Assembly: GCA_023412475.1 (NCBI GenBank)
Contig: JAEYNR010000082.1
Coordinates: 1-64,000 of the forward strand
DNA from: Fibrobacterota bacterium
GTDB taxonomy: Bacteria > Fibrobacterota > Chitinivibrionia > Chitinivibrionales > Chitinispirillaceae
Reading direction: 5' to 3'
Length of the DNA: 64,000 nucleotides
Part shown: positions 53,849 through 63,350 of the stretch, piece by piece
Layout of the letters: the number at the start of each line of letters is the position of its first letter
Numbering within the stretch: position 1 is the stretch's first letter
The notes under the pieces: model-generated
Told to the model about the DNA's origin: nothing
What the model saw: only the letters and a program-made list of their open reading frames with translations
Database searches by the model: none
Position numbers and translations under genes: made by a program

Positions 53849-54450
53849 TGGGCACGAAAATGGAATACTATAAACACGAAACCAGTATTATTGATGATGA
53901 TTGTCATATTGGAAAAGGAACAAAGATCTGGCACTTCTCTCATGTGCTTAGTGAATCGATCATCGGCGAGCGATGTTCTTTTGGACAAAACTGTGTTATC
54001 GGACCCAGGGTAAAAATTGGTTCCGGAGTAAAAGTCCAGAATAACGTTTCTATATATGAGGGAGTTGAAATCGAGGATAATGTGTTTCTGGGGCCTTCAA
54101 TGGTTTTTACAAATGTTATAAACCCCAGAAGCTTTATCGTGCGACGTGATGAATTCAGGAAGACTCTTTTAAAAAAAGGCTGTTCCATAGGAGCGAATGC
54201 GACCATAATCTGCGGAACCACTATTGGTCGTTTTGCTCTTATAGGTGCTGGAGCTGTGGTAAGCAGGAATGTGCCGGATTTTGCCTTGATGGCAGGGGTA
54301 CCTGCCAGACAGATTGGATGGGTAAGTATTGCAGGAAACCGACTCAAATTTGATAAAGATGGGTATGCTGAAGATCCGTATGATAATACGCGATATTTAC
54401 TTTCAGATGGAATTGTCAAACTTATTGAGGAAATAGAGGGTAATAAATGA
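53848..54450 (+). CDS. wbpD: UDP-2-acetamido-3-amino-2,3-dideoxyglucuronate N-acetyltransferase
   Basis: 200 residues, a left-handed beta-helix: ETSIIDDDCHIGKGTKIWHFSHV, IGERCSFGQNCVIGPRVKIGSGVKVQNNVSIYEGVEIEDNVFLGPSMVFTN, which is the WbpD/WlbB pattern including the catalytic-region N/H residues. It acetylates the 3-amino group. Its ATG overlaps the wbpB stop (TAATG). An in-frame ATG five codons later is possible. Confidence 0.92.
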   Translation: MGTKMEYYKHETSIIDDDCHIGKGTKIWHFSHVLSESIIGERCSFGQNCVIGPRVKIGSGVKVQNNVSIYEGVEIEDNVFLGPSMVFTNVINPRSFIVRRDEFRKTLLKKGCSIGANATIICGTTIGRFALIGAGAVVSRNVPDFALMAGVPARQIGWVSIAGNRLKFDKDGYAEDPYDNTRYLLSDGIVKLIEEIEGNK

Positions 54451-55538
54451 ATATACAGTTTTGTAATTTAAAGTCACAGTACGAAAATTATAAAGATGAA
54501 ATTGACGCTGCCATACAGAGTGTATTGGATTCTTCCAATTTTATTATGGGACAACAGGTTCTTGAGTTTGAACAAGCATTATCTGATTTCACAGGAGCTT
54601 ATGCGATATCATGTGCAAATGGAACCGATGCACTTATGATAGCTCTGATAGCTTCGGGAGTCGGGCCTGGTGATGAAGTAATTACCACACCTTTCACTTT
54701 TATTGCAACTGCAGAAATGATAGCTCATATAGGGGCAAAGCCTGTTTTTGTGGATATCCGCGAAAATGATTTTAATATTGATGTAACAAAAATTGAGGCT
54801 GCAATCACTCCGAAAACAAAAGCGATTATACCAGTAAGCCTCTACGGACAACCCTCTGACATGGATACAATCAATGAAATAGCCAAAAAATATGGATTAA
54901 AAGTTATTGAAGATGCGGCACAAAGTTTTGGAGCTACTTACAAAGGGAAAAGATCATGTAATCTTTCCGAACTTGCAACTACAAGCTTTTTCCCTGCAAA
55001 GCCACTAGGCTGTTGCGGCGATGGAGGTGCGATATTTACGTCAAATCCAGATCTTGTAGATAAAATTAAAAGCATTAGAAATCATGGACAGGTTAAAAGG
55101 TATTATCATAAATATTTAGGAGTCAATTCCAGGCTTGACACTATTCAGGCAGCCATTTTAAATGTAAAACTTAAATATTATGAAAAAGAAATAGAAATAC
55201 GCAAAAAAATAGCTGATCGCTATACTTCTTTACTAAAAAATATTTGTGTTACGCCAAAAATTCAAAATGAAAGAACTAGTGTTTGGGCGCAATATACAAT
55301 TCGAGTCAAGAATCGCGACCAGGTACAGGAAATACTGAAAATAAAAGGTATCCCAACAGCAGTGCACTACCCTCGTCCACTCCACCTTCAGGAAGCATTT
55401 GCATTCTGTGATGGTAAAGAAGGAGATTTCCCTGTTGCAGAAAAAATGGCTGGGGAAGTTATGAGTATTCCAATGAGCGCTTATTTGACCACGGAAGAAC
55501 AGAGTTATATCTGCAATGAGTTGATTAATTTAAATTAG
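54447..55538 (+). CDS. wbpE: UDP-2-acetamido-2-deoxy-3-oxo-glucuronate aminotransferase
   Basis: 363 residues: SCANGTDALMIALIASGVGPGDEVITTPFTFIATAE, cofactor-binding EDAAQSFGA and Schiff-base K185 in SFFPAKPLGCCGDGG. These are characteristic of WbpE/WlbC. It converts the 3-keto sugar to the 3-amino sugar between the WbpB and WbpD steps. The gene order dehydrogenase-acetyltransferase-aminotransferase, all overlapping, matches Pseudomonas/Bordetella clusters. A WbpI-type epimerase for the last step lies at 61897. Confidence 0.93.
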   Translation: MNIQFCNLKSQYENYKDEIDAAIQSVLDSSNFIMGQQVLEFEQALSDFTGAYAISCANGTDALMIALIASGVGPGDEVITTPFTFIATAEMIAHIGAKPVFVDIRENDFNIDVTKIEAAITPKTKAIIPVSLYGQPSDMDTINEIAKKYGLKVIEDAAQSFGATYKGKRSCNLSELATTSFFPAKPLGCCGDGGAIFTSNPDLVDKIKSIRNHGQVKRYYHKYLGVNSRLDTIQAAILNVKLKYYEKEIEIRKKIADRYTSLLKNICVTPKIQNERTSVWAQYTIRVKNRDQVQEILKIKGIPTAVHYPRPLHLQEAFAFCDGKEGDFPVAEKMAGEVMSIPMSAYLTTEEQSYICNELINLN

Positions 55539-56041
55539 ATATTTCATAACAAAATTAGAATGGATAAATAACAATAGCCAATTTTATTAGTGATTTATTG
55601 TATAATGGCTCGGTTTTAAGGTGTATGAATGAATGCTTTTTTAAATCAATGAAATGTCTGCCTTTTATAGCAAAACTGTTTGTTTTATTATTAAAAAGTA
55701 AAACTTTTTGTAAATATGGTATTTTTAATCGAAAATGCCAGTATGTATGGCAATTTGATGTGATTAGCTTATTGTAAAGATACTCCATTAACCTTGGTGA
55801 AAAGGTTTATGGCGTTTTTAAGTAGGTCATACCAACATGAGGCATTACTATTGGTACACCAATGTGCTTTCAGCCAGGGTAAAATTGATAGATTAAATAA
55901 ATGATGATGTACTAATTTGGGACCGAGCGGTAGTATGATATGGCATTCAACGAGATTGTGTCATAGAAGAAGGATTTATGGTTGTTGGTCTGTTACAAAA
56001 GAGCGCTGGTATTCGGCTATATTAATTAAGGAACGAAGTAA
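55539..56041. other. Intergenic region with ops-like sequence
   Basis: A weak all-A/T hairpin (AAAAAGT-AAA-ACTTTTT, about 55693-55709) follows wbpE. Further right, GCCAGGG (about 55877) and GAGCGGTAGTATG (about 55925) resemble JUMPstart/ops elements of polysaccharide operons, but the match is short. No gene seen. Confidence 0.35.
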
Positions 56042-57175
56042 GTGAAGATCCTTTTTATTGCATATCATTTTGAACCATACCCAGGTGTGGGTTCTCAGCG
56101 AATCAGTTATTGGGCTAAACATCTTAACGAAGTTGCACCAGACATTAAGGTTGATGTTATAACAGCAACTAAAGGATGCATACAGATACCAAACGGGAAA
56201 GTGATCTATAATGAAAAAAAAGGAACAGGATTATGGACAAAATTTTTCAAAACAGATCCGGGTGCATCGTGGGGATATGATATAAAAAAATGGCTATTAA
56301 AAAATGGCAAATCTTATGATATAGTTTTATTTACTGGAGGGCCGTTTTTACATTTCAGAGTTGCAAAATGGATTAAAAAACATACCGCTGTAAAGATTAT
56401 TTTCGATTTCAGAGATCCCATGAGCCTAAACCCAAGGAATAAAAGCAATAAAATCTCTTTAATTTTGAAAAACCGAGTTATGAGGATTATTGAAAGAAAT
56501 TTTAATAAAAATGCAGATGTTATTATCAGTGTTAATAAATGGTGTCTCTCCTTATTATTAGGAATAAAAAACAAAAAAAAGATTATAATCGACAATGGAT
56601 TTGATGAAATAATTTCCAATGAAGTTAGATCTTCTAAAAATAATATTATAGAAATTAATGATAAAATACGCTTTGTTTATGCAGGTAAGTTTTATCCAAG
56701 TGGTAGCCAAATAACATTCCTTGAAATTTTGAAAAACAATACTAATTTAAATGGAAAAATAGAATTTTTTCATATTGGTGAACCCTATCCGTTTCTATAC
56801 CCATATAAAGGCGAAAAATGGTTTATTGAGTTTGGACAAAAATCTTATTATGAAACATTATCAATAATTAAACAGTGCGATTACGGTTTGATTTTTCCAA
56901 GTGGACACCCTTTTGAATCTACTACGAAAATTTTTGATTATATTGGTATGGGTTTAAATGTCTTAATGGTTGCAAATATTGTTCCTATTGATGGTGCATT
57001 AGTTGAATATTCAAAAAATTACCAACAAATAGAATGGGTAAAAAATTGCCAGTTAAAATCATTTCTTTGCAATAATATTTCTAAGTTAAAAGGAAACAGA
57101 CGCATAAATTATGAGTTATCAAGAAAAGCAGGTTTATTAAAACTGTGTACTTTGATAAAAGAAATAACAAGCTAA
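56042..57175 (+). CDS. Glycosyltransferase family 4-like
   Basis: 377 residues from GTG (ribosome site AAGGA). The N-terminal acceptor domain has ILFIAYHFEPYPGVGSQRISYWAKHL and IIFDFRDPMSLNP. The donor domain has RFVYAGKFYPSG, FHIGEPYPF and a late IFDYIGMGLNVLMVAN in place of the EALA/GTPVI signature, so it is a divergent GT4 member. It probably adds one residue of the O-unit. Donor unknown. Confidence 0.78.
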   Translation: MKILFIAYHFEPYPGVGSQRISYWAKHLNEVAPDIKVDVITATKGCIQIPNGKVIYNEKKGTGLWTKFFKTDPGASWGYDIKKWLLKNGKSYDIVLFTGGPFLHFRVAKWIKKHTAVKIIFDFRDPMSLNPRNKSNKISLILKNRVMRIIERNFNKNADVIISVNKWCLSLLLGIKNKKKIIIDNGFDEIISNEVRSSKNNIIEINDKIRFVYAGKFYPSGSQITFLEILKNNTNLNGKIEFFHIGEPYPFLYPYKGEKWFIEFGQKSYYETLSIIKQCDYGLIFPSGHPFESTTKIFDYIGMGLNVLMVANIVPIDGALVEYSKNYQQIEWVKNCQLKSFLCNNISKLKGNRRINYELSRKAGLLKLCTLIKEITS

Positions 57176-57333
57176 ATATGCAAGTAATATGGTTGTGTAT
57201 ATTGAATTTTACCAAGCGAAATATAAATTTTGAGAATAGTGAATTGGACTTTAACAAACTCGATTCGGTTATAATACTGTCATAAAACTGTCTTTATAAT
57301 AATGATGAATTAAAAGCGTATAAGCTTAAAAAT

Positions 57334-58689
57334 ATGAATTTATTGACAAAAAAATATAACATTTCTTTAAAGCTTCAATTTATCGAAAAAATCCTCTATT
57401 TTGTGGTTATAATTACTTCATTTTTTGGATCTGCATTTCTTTCAATTGATCTGGGACCTTTTGCGCTTTTTCCTTTCAGGATTTTTATTATTATTTTATG
57501 GCTATTTTTTTTATTGGGTTCATTTTTATTACCAAATTCTTGTCTGAACATTAAAAATGTAAAAAATGAATTGGTTTTTTATTTATTCTGGTTATTGTAT
57601 GCCATAATAAGTATGCAATGGGCATTTTCTAAAACAGATGCAGTTAGGAATATCATTTTTCTTTTTTTTGGTTTTTCTTTAATATTTTTATCTGTCAAAT
57701 ACATAATAGATATATCCCTACTTAAAAAATTTTATATTATTTGGTTTATTGTTTACTTAATAATGATTTTAATAGGATACTGGGAACATTTAACTGGAAA
57801 TCACCTATCTATTTCTATTTATAACCATAATACTTTGGCCAAAGATTTTAGTTATGTTAAAAATGTTTGGGATTTGCGTTGTCCAACTGGCGTGTTTAGG
57901 AACCCAAATGATTATGCAACTTTCTTGGTATTAAGTTTTCCTTTCAGTTTAGGTTATTTGAAATATTCCAAATTACTTTTGATTCGAATTTTATCTTTGA
58001 TTTGTATTATATCCTCTTTTTATTTCCTAATAATATCCTCATCTCGAGCAAACATTATTGCTCTTTTTGTAGAGATATCATTTTTTTGGCTCTTTTTGTC
58101 TAATTTAAAACAAAAAATTAAAATAATTTCAATAGTTGTAATAACTTTTTTGACAGTGGTTTCAATATTTCCAGATCTCATAACTATTTTCACAGATATT
58201 GGTGATCAATTTTCTTTACTTTCAAATTTTTTCGATGATAATTCTTTGGACTCTAGTGGTAAACGTAGAAATCTTACAAAAAATTGTCTGAATTTTGTAT
58301 ATAGAACATGGGGATTTGGTGTTGGAGCGGGTAATGCCGAATATTGGATAGCTAATTTTTCTGTTTTTAATACAGATGGGATTTTAAATCCTCACAACTG
58401 GTGGATTGAAATCATGACAAATTATGGTATTTTCATTTTTGCAGGTTATGTTTTCTGCTATTTTTGTATTATATATTCTATATATACAAGTCGAAAAGAA
58501 ACTTATGATAAAGAAATACGTATAATTTCTGATGCTTTATTAACTTCCTTAATAGGATTTCCAATCGCTTCGGTTAGTTCAAGTTCTGTTATAGCACTGC
58601 AACCACAATGGCTTCTATTTGCTTTTGCCGTTGCTTTTGTAAATTTGCGAGGATGTATTATTGGTTCAGGAAATGCTAAATTCAAGTAG
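57334..58689 (+). CDS. O-antigen polymerase/ligase (Wzy/WaaL family)
   Basis: 451 residues, about 12 transmembrane helices. The O-antigen ligase domain is seen in SSSRANIIALFVEISFFWLF and the large periplasmic loop with GFGVGAGNAEYW and NPHNWWIEIMTNYGIFIFAGY (conserved Arg and His of the family). Such proteins polymerise O-units or join them to lipid A-core. It lies between two glycosyltransferases and fits Wzy. Which of the two roles it has cannot be told from sequence. Confidence 0.85.
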   Translation: MNLLTKKYNISLKLQFIEKILYFVVIITSFFGSAFLSIDLGPFALFPFRIFIIILWLFFLLGSFLLPNSCLNIKNVKNELVFYLFWLLYAIISMQWAFSKTDAVRNIIFLFFGFSLIFLSVKYIIDISLLKKFYIIWFIVYLIMILIGYWEHLTGNHLSISIYNHNTLAKDFSYVKNVWDLRCPTGVFRNPNDYATFLVLSFPFSLGYLKYSKLLLIRILSLICIISSFYFLIISSSRANIIALFVEISFFWLFLSNLKQKIKIISIVVITFLTVVSIFPDLITIFTDIGDQFSLLSNFFDDNSLDSSGKRRNLTKNCLNFVYRTWGFGVGAGNAEYWIANFSVFNTDGILNPHNWWIEIMTNYGIFIFAGYVFCYFCIIYSIYTSRKETYDKEIRIISDALLTSLIGFPIASVSSSSVIALQPQWLLFAFAVAFVNLRGCIIGSGNAKFK

Positions 58690-59134
58690 TGTGTAAGACG
58701 TTTAGTGCAAAAACAGAAAATGCAAGATAGGTTCTGAATAACACAAACAAATAGAGCGTCTTTAAAAACATTTAACCTTGGAAGAAAGGAATATTATTTA
58801 ATATTTTAAAACAGGGTTTAAATATTCATGCTATGTAATTTAATCAGCGCAATACATGTTTTACCGAAACATACGTATTGCTTCAGAAAAGAATATGGTT
58901 AGATAGAATCATTTTTTTTAAAAAGATTTGAATTTTTAAGAGGTGTATAAACCTGTTTTTGTTGCTGGAGAATGAATATAATTAGAACTAGAGAACAACC
59001 AAACAATTGGGGCTGATAAATTTAAGATATGTTTTACAAATACCTTTGCCATCATACAGGAGATAGAGATACAGTTAAGATGAGTTATATACATTTTATA
59101 AGATTTCATAAACTAACAAGTATAGGTAATAAAC
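58690..59134. other. Intergenic A/T-rich stretch
   Basis: No gene found. A short ATG-led frame (MNIIRTREQPNNWG) near 58973 stops after 14 codons and may be a stub. No repeat family member recognised. Confidence 0.4.
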
Positions 59135-60259
59135 ATGATAATTTATATACTTAGTTTAGGATTTCCAACAAAAAAATATCCATTGCAAGGAATTTTTGAG
59201 CTCGACCAGGCAAAAGCTCTTGCATCAATAGGTCACAGGGTAATTTTTTTAGCTATTAATATACGATCGATTAGAAGATTAAGAAAGTGGGGATTACAAA
59301 AATTCAATATTGAAAAAAACATTAAAGTTTATAAATTAAGTTTGCCATTAGGAAAGTTGCCTCCTTTAATAATAACAAATGCGACTTTATTAATTTTAGG
59401 TTTATTATACAAAATAATTATTAAAAACGAGTCGAGGCCTGATATCATACATGCTCATTTTTGCTATCCTTTAGGTTTCGCTGCTGCAAAATTAAAAAAG
59501 AAACATAATATTCCATTGGTAATAACCGAACATTCTTCATTTTTAATAAATAACTATCAAGAAAACCATACCAAATATTATCAGTTTTCATATAATATTG
59601 CAGATAAAGTTATTGCTGTTGGAAATAATCTAAAAAATGTAATCATGAGTAAATTCAAAGTTGAGTCTGATGTTATTTTTAATATTGTAGACCTTAAAAT
59701 ATTCAATTATAAAGAAAAAATATTCTCAAATCAGGTTAATTTTTTATCTGTAGGTAATTTAATCCATGGTAAGGGAATGGATGTTCTCATAGAAGCCTTC
59801 TCCAAGATGTGTCGTAATGATTCAAATTTAATTATCATTGGCGATGGTCCTGAACGCAAAAATTTGCAAAGAAAAATTAACGAATTAGGTATGGGTTCAA
59901 AAATATTCTTAAAAGGTAGAAAAAGCAGAGAGGAAATTGCAGAATTTTTACACAAATCAAATGTCTTTGTTTTATCTTCAAGATTCGAAACATTTGGTGT
60001 AGTATATATTGAAGCACTTGCAACTGGAACTCCTGTTATTGCTACTAATTGTGGTGGTCCTTCCGATATTATTACTCCTGAAAATGGTTTGTTGGTTGAT
60101 GTTGACAACATTCCTATGCTAACTGAAGCATTAATCTCAATGAAAGAGAATCATATTCGATATGATAATAAAAAAATTTCTGACACAACACAACGAATCT
60201 TCTCTCCATATAATATTGCCAAGCAAATAGAGAAAGTGTATTATGAGCTAATTAATTGA
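59135..60259 (+). CDS. Glycosyltransferase family 4
   Basis: 374 residues. Acceptor domain with LGFPTKKYPLQGIFELDQAKAL and IIHAHFCYPLGFAAAKL, ITEHSSF. Donor domain with FLSVGNLIHGKGMDVLIEAF, IIGDGPERKNLQ and the donor-binding SSRFETFGVVYIEALATGTPVIATNCGGPSDII. This is a canonical GT4 retaining transferase. It probably adds a sugar to the lipid-linked O-unit. The next gene's long open frame overlaps its stop by four bases, but its real start lies further on. Confidence 0.9.
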   Translation: MIIYILSLGFPTKKYPLQGIFELDQAKALASIGHRVIFLAINIRSIRRLRKWGLQKFNIEKNIKVYKLSLPLGKLPPLIITNATLLILGLLYKIIIKNESRPDIIHAHFCYPLGFAAAKLKKKHNIPLVITEHSSFLINNYQENHTKYYQFSYNIADKVIAVGNNLKNVIMSKFKVESDVIFNIVDLKIFNYKEKIFSNQVNFLSVGNLIHGKGMDVLIEAFSKMCRNDSNLIIIGDGPERKNLQRKINELGMGSKIFLKGRKSREEIAEFLHKSNVFVLSSRFETFGVVYIEALATGTPVIATNCGGPSDIITPENGLLVDVDNIPMLTEALISMKENHIRYDNKKISDTTQRIFSPYNIAKQIEKVYYELIN

Positions 60260-60390
60260 TAGTGGTATTTCTAAATGAATTCACCAGCATTAATAATTTA
60301 AGCTCATTTTTTATTCTTAAAAAAAGATTATACTCAAAGCTGATTAATATTCTTAATAATAATTTTTCAATCAAAGATGAGGCTATATTT

Positions 60391-61494
60391 ATGGAAAACT
60401 ATCAAATATGTAAAAGATGTGTAATGGATAATTCATCTGATGAAACAATAACTTTTGATGACAACGGTTATTGTAACTATTGTAGTTCTCAAACAAAAAG
60501 AATGCCTTATGTATACTTCCCAAATCAAACAGACAAAAAAATGTTAGACCAAATGATTTGTACTTTGAAAAAACAAGGCATTAATAATAAATATGATTGT
60601 TTAATGGGAATATCTGGAGGTCTCGACTCATCTTATCTTGCTTATTTAGGTTCTAAATGGGGTTTACGGATACTTGCTGTACATATTGATGATGGTTTTG
60701 ATACAGATATTTCAAAATCAAATATTGAAAGGCTTCGCAAAGAAACAGGCTTTGATTTTGTGATTGAAAAACCAGATACTGAACAGTTTAATGATTTGAC
60801 TGCTGCATATATTAGGGCAAATGTTCCTAATATAGCAATTCCGCAGGACAATATATTATTTGCATGCCTGTATAAATATGCACGCAAATATAAGATTAAA
60901 TATTTTTTATCCGGTGGTAATTTTGCACTTGAATCGATTTTACAACGCGGGAATACATACACTGCATATGATGTTGTAAATATTAAAGCAATTCATAAGC
61001 AATTTGGGAAAAAACCAATAAACAAATTAAATCTATTATCTAACTACAGAAAGGCATTTGATTTAATAATCCTTAAAATTCAATCATTACGACCTTTAAA
61101 CTATATCAATTATAATAGAGATAAAGCATTAAAAGAATTAAACGATTTTTGCGGGTTTGAATACTATGGATCAAAGCATCTTGAAAATGATTTGACGAAG
61201 TTTATTCAATTGTATTGGTTCCATGAAAAGTTTGGGGTAGACAAGAGAAGATCTCATTTATCCTCTATGATTATTTCAAACCAAATCAGTCGAGATGAAG
61301 CCATTGAAGAATTAAAGAAACCTTTATATGATAAAAGGGAAATGGAAAATGTTATTACTAACGTCCTTTTAAAATTGAATATTTCAAATGATGAATTTAG
61401 GCATATAATTGCTCAACCAACAAAACAACATACAGATTACAAGATTGATAAAATAACTAATATTTTTAATAAAATAAGATTAAGATGGAAATAA
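60391..61494 (+). CDS. wbpG: N-acetyl sugar amidotransferase (WbpG-type)
   Basis: 367 residues from ATG 60391, which has GAGG eight bases upstream and starts at the conserved region; the frame is open for 45 codons earlier without signals. Four cysteines near the N-terminus (QICKRCVMD, YCNYC) and the PP-loop ATP motif GISGGLDSSYLA define the family. WbpG makes the acetamidino group of ManNAc3NAmA in P. aeruginosa, using ammonia from a HisH/HisF-like pair. No such partner genes occur in the window. With wbpB/D/E and wbpI, the set predicts an amidinated diamino uronic acid. Confidence 0.88.
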   Translation: MENYQICKRCVMDNSSDETITFDDNGYCNYCSSQTKRMPYVYFPNQTDKKMLDQMICTLKKQGINNKYDCLMGISGGLDSSYLAYLGSKWGLRILAVHIDDGFDTDISKSNIERLRKETGFDFVIEKPDTEQFNDLTAAYIRANVPNIAIPQDNILFACLYKYARKYKIKYFLSGGNFALESILQRGNTYTAYDVVNIKAIHKQFGKKPINKLNLLSNYRKAFDLIILKIQSLRPLNYINYNRDKALKELNDFCGFEYYGSKHLENDLTKFIQLYWFHEKFGVDKRRSHLSSMIISNQISRDEAIEELKKPLYDKREMENVITNVLLKLNISNDEFRHIIAQPTKQHTDYKIDKITNIFNKIRLRWK

Positions 61495-61566
61495 GAAAAA
61501 ATTGAAATAAACATCAATGTTTAGCTTCTTTCTGAAGTACGAGCTAATATTTTATTATATTTACCT

Positions 61567-61796
61567 TTGCAAAAATAAATCGATACGCAGCCAAACAAGA
61601 TGGTGTTACAATTATTGCATATAATTTACCATTATGGAAAGATGTAATAGAAAGTGATCAATGCGGAATATGCGTTGATCCTACTGATCCTGAATTTATA
61701 GCTAAAACTATAGACTGGGCAATGGAACACCTTGAAGAAATGAGGAAAATGGGTAGAAATGGAAATAAGGCAGTTAAAATTAAAACTGAGATATAG
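61567..61796 (+). pseudogene. C-terminal remnant of a GT4 glycosyltransferase
   Basis: An open stretch reads KQDGVTIIAYNLPLWKDVIE, CGICVDPTDPEFIAKTIDWAM and MGRNGNKAVKIKTEI before a stop. This is the typical last quarter of a GT4 donor domain (fixed-sugar P-L-W-x-x-I, CG-x-x-VDP, MG-x-NG). A frameshift then leads to NYERLINN, the usual tail. The N-terminal three-quarters is missing. Confidence 0.75.
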
Positions 61797-61896
61797 AAAA
61801 TTATGAGAGGCTTATTAACAATTCTTCAATTGTTAATAAGAATTTAAAAAAACCAAGATTTTTAAATCTTAAAAAATCCAAGTTGAAGGTAATATC

Positions 61897-62976
61897 ATGA
61901 AGATCGTAACGATTTTAGGAGCAAGGCCCCAATTCATAAAAGCTGGTATCGTAAGTCGTCTAATTTCCAGTAATGCACAGATGAGGGAAGTTAATGTGCA
62001 CACCGGACAACATTATGATTCTAATATGAGCGACATATTCTTTAAAGAAATGAATATACCTAAACCAGATTATTATTTGGGTATTGGTAATTTGTCACAT
62101 GGCGCAATGACGGGACAGATGATAGAAAAAATTGAAACCGTTTTGCAAAAAGAGAACCCGGATTGGGTTTTGGTTTATGGTGACACAAATTCAACATTGG
62201 CAGGTGCTATTGCTGCAAGCAAAATGCATATAAAAATTGCTCATGTTGAAGCAGGACTCAGAAGCTTTAATATGTTTATGCCTGAAGAGATCAATAGAAT
62301 CCTTACAGATAGAGTGAGTACACTTTTATTTTGTCCAACTGATACAGCTGTAAAAAACCTGCTAAATGAAGGTTTTAATAGCAATAAATATTGTAAAATA
62401 ATCAGAAATGGCGATGTAATGTTGGATGGAGCCCTATATTACCGGAAAGTTGCGAAAAAACCTGGAAGTATAGGACTAGATTTAAAAAATTACATTTTAT
62501 GTACTATTCACCGGGCTGAGAATACTGATAATTATGAAAATCTGGCCAATATTATATCAGCAATAAATAAAATATCTCAAAATCATTCGATTATACTTCC
62601 TGTGCACCCACGTACCAGGAAATTGTTAAAATCTCATAACATTAAAATTTTAAATCAGATAAATATAATAGATCCAGTCGGATATTTGGAAATGATCTAT
62701 CTTTTAGATAACTGCTATTTTGTAATGACCGATAGTGGTGGTCTTCAAAAGGAAGCTTTTTTCTTTAAAAAACCTTGCATTACATTACGGGAAGAAACAG
62801 AATGGACTGAGCTGGTTGATAATGGTTTTAATATTCTTGTGGGCTCTGATTATAATAGAATTTTAAATGCAGTAAACAATATAAACAAATTAAAAAACAG
62901 GAATTATTCAATTGATCTTTACGGAAATGGTAACGCAAGTGAATTAATTGTTACTGAGTTATTAAGAAATGTTTAA
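61897..62976 (+). CDS. wbpI: UDP-GlcNAc3NAcA/UDP-GlcNAc 2-epimerase (WbpI-like)
   Basis: 359 residues: ILGARPQFIKAGIVSRLI, VHTGQHYDSNMSDIFFKEMNIPKPDYYLGIG, LVYGDTNSTLAGAIAA, HVEAGLRSFNMFMPEEINR, and C-terminal MTDSGGLQKEAFFFKKPCITLREETEWTELVDNG. The TEWTEL ending is typical of the WbpI/Cap5-like subgroup rather than of WecB. Expected to invert C2 of UDP-GlcNAc3NAcA to give UDP-ManNAc3NAcA, completing the wbp pathway. It is bounded on both sides by glycosyltransferase stubs. Confidence 0.85.
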   Translation: MKIVTILGARPQFIKAGIVSRLISSNAQMREVNVHTGQHYDSNMSDIFFKEMNIPKPDYYLGIGNLSHGAMTGQMIEKIETVLQKENPDWVLVYGDTNSTLAGAIAASKMHIKIAHVEAGLRSFNMFMPEEINRILTDRVSTLLFCPTDTAVKNLLNEGFNSNKYCKIIRNGDVMLDGALYYRKVAKKPGSIGLDLKNYILCTIHRAENTDNYENLANIISAINKISQNHSIILPVHPRTRKLLKSHNIKILNQINIIDPVGYLEMIYLLDNCYFVMTDSGGLQKEAFFFKKPCITLREETEWTELVDNGFNILVGSDYNRILNAVNNINKLKNRNYSIDLYGNGNASELIVTELLRNV

Positions 62977-62982
62977 AAAACA

Positions 62983-63087
62983 TGGATTATTAGTGAATAT
63001 GCCGGAACACCTAAACATGGTATGACATACCGGCATTTTTGCATTGCTCGTGAACTTGTTAAAAAAGATTGTATGGAGTCATTATGA
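62983..63087 (+). pseudogene. N-terminal remnant of a GT4 glycosyltransferase
   Basis: The frame reads WIISEYAGTPKHGMTYRHFC and then IARELVKK before a stop. It matches the start of LPS-locus GT4 enzymes of the type S-x-H/Y-AGSPKHGMEYR. It follows the epimerase stop by six bases; the rest of the protein is not recognisable, although an unrelated frame runs from 63044 to 63391. Confidence 0.65.
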
Positions 63088-63350
63088 TCTTATAAAATAT
63101 TTGGCAAATCCAAAATATCACCATATTCATATTGATCAACTTAAATATTTAGGAGAAATCACAGGTAATAATGTTCTTTTAAAAAATATACAGCATATTT
63201 TTCAATTTCAAAAAATTATCCCTTTAGGTGTTTACTATAGATTATTTTTATATACTCATAGATTTTTGGTTATAATAACGTGTTTAAATTTAATCATAGT
63301 AGCAATAGTATGTATTATTATTAAAAGGAATAGAAAATTAAAAAGTATTT

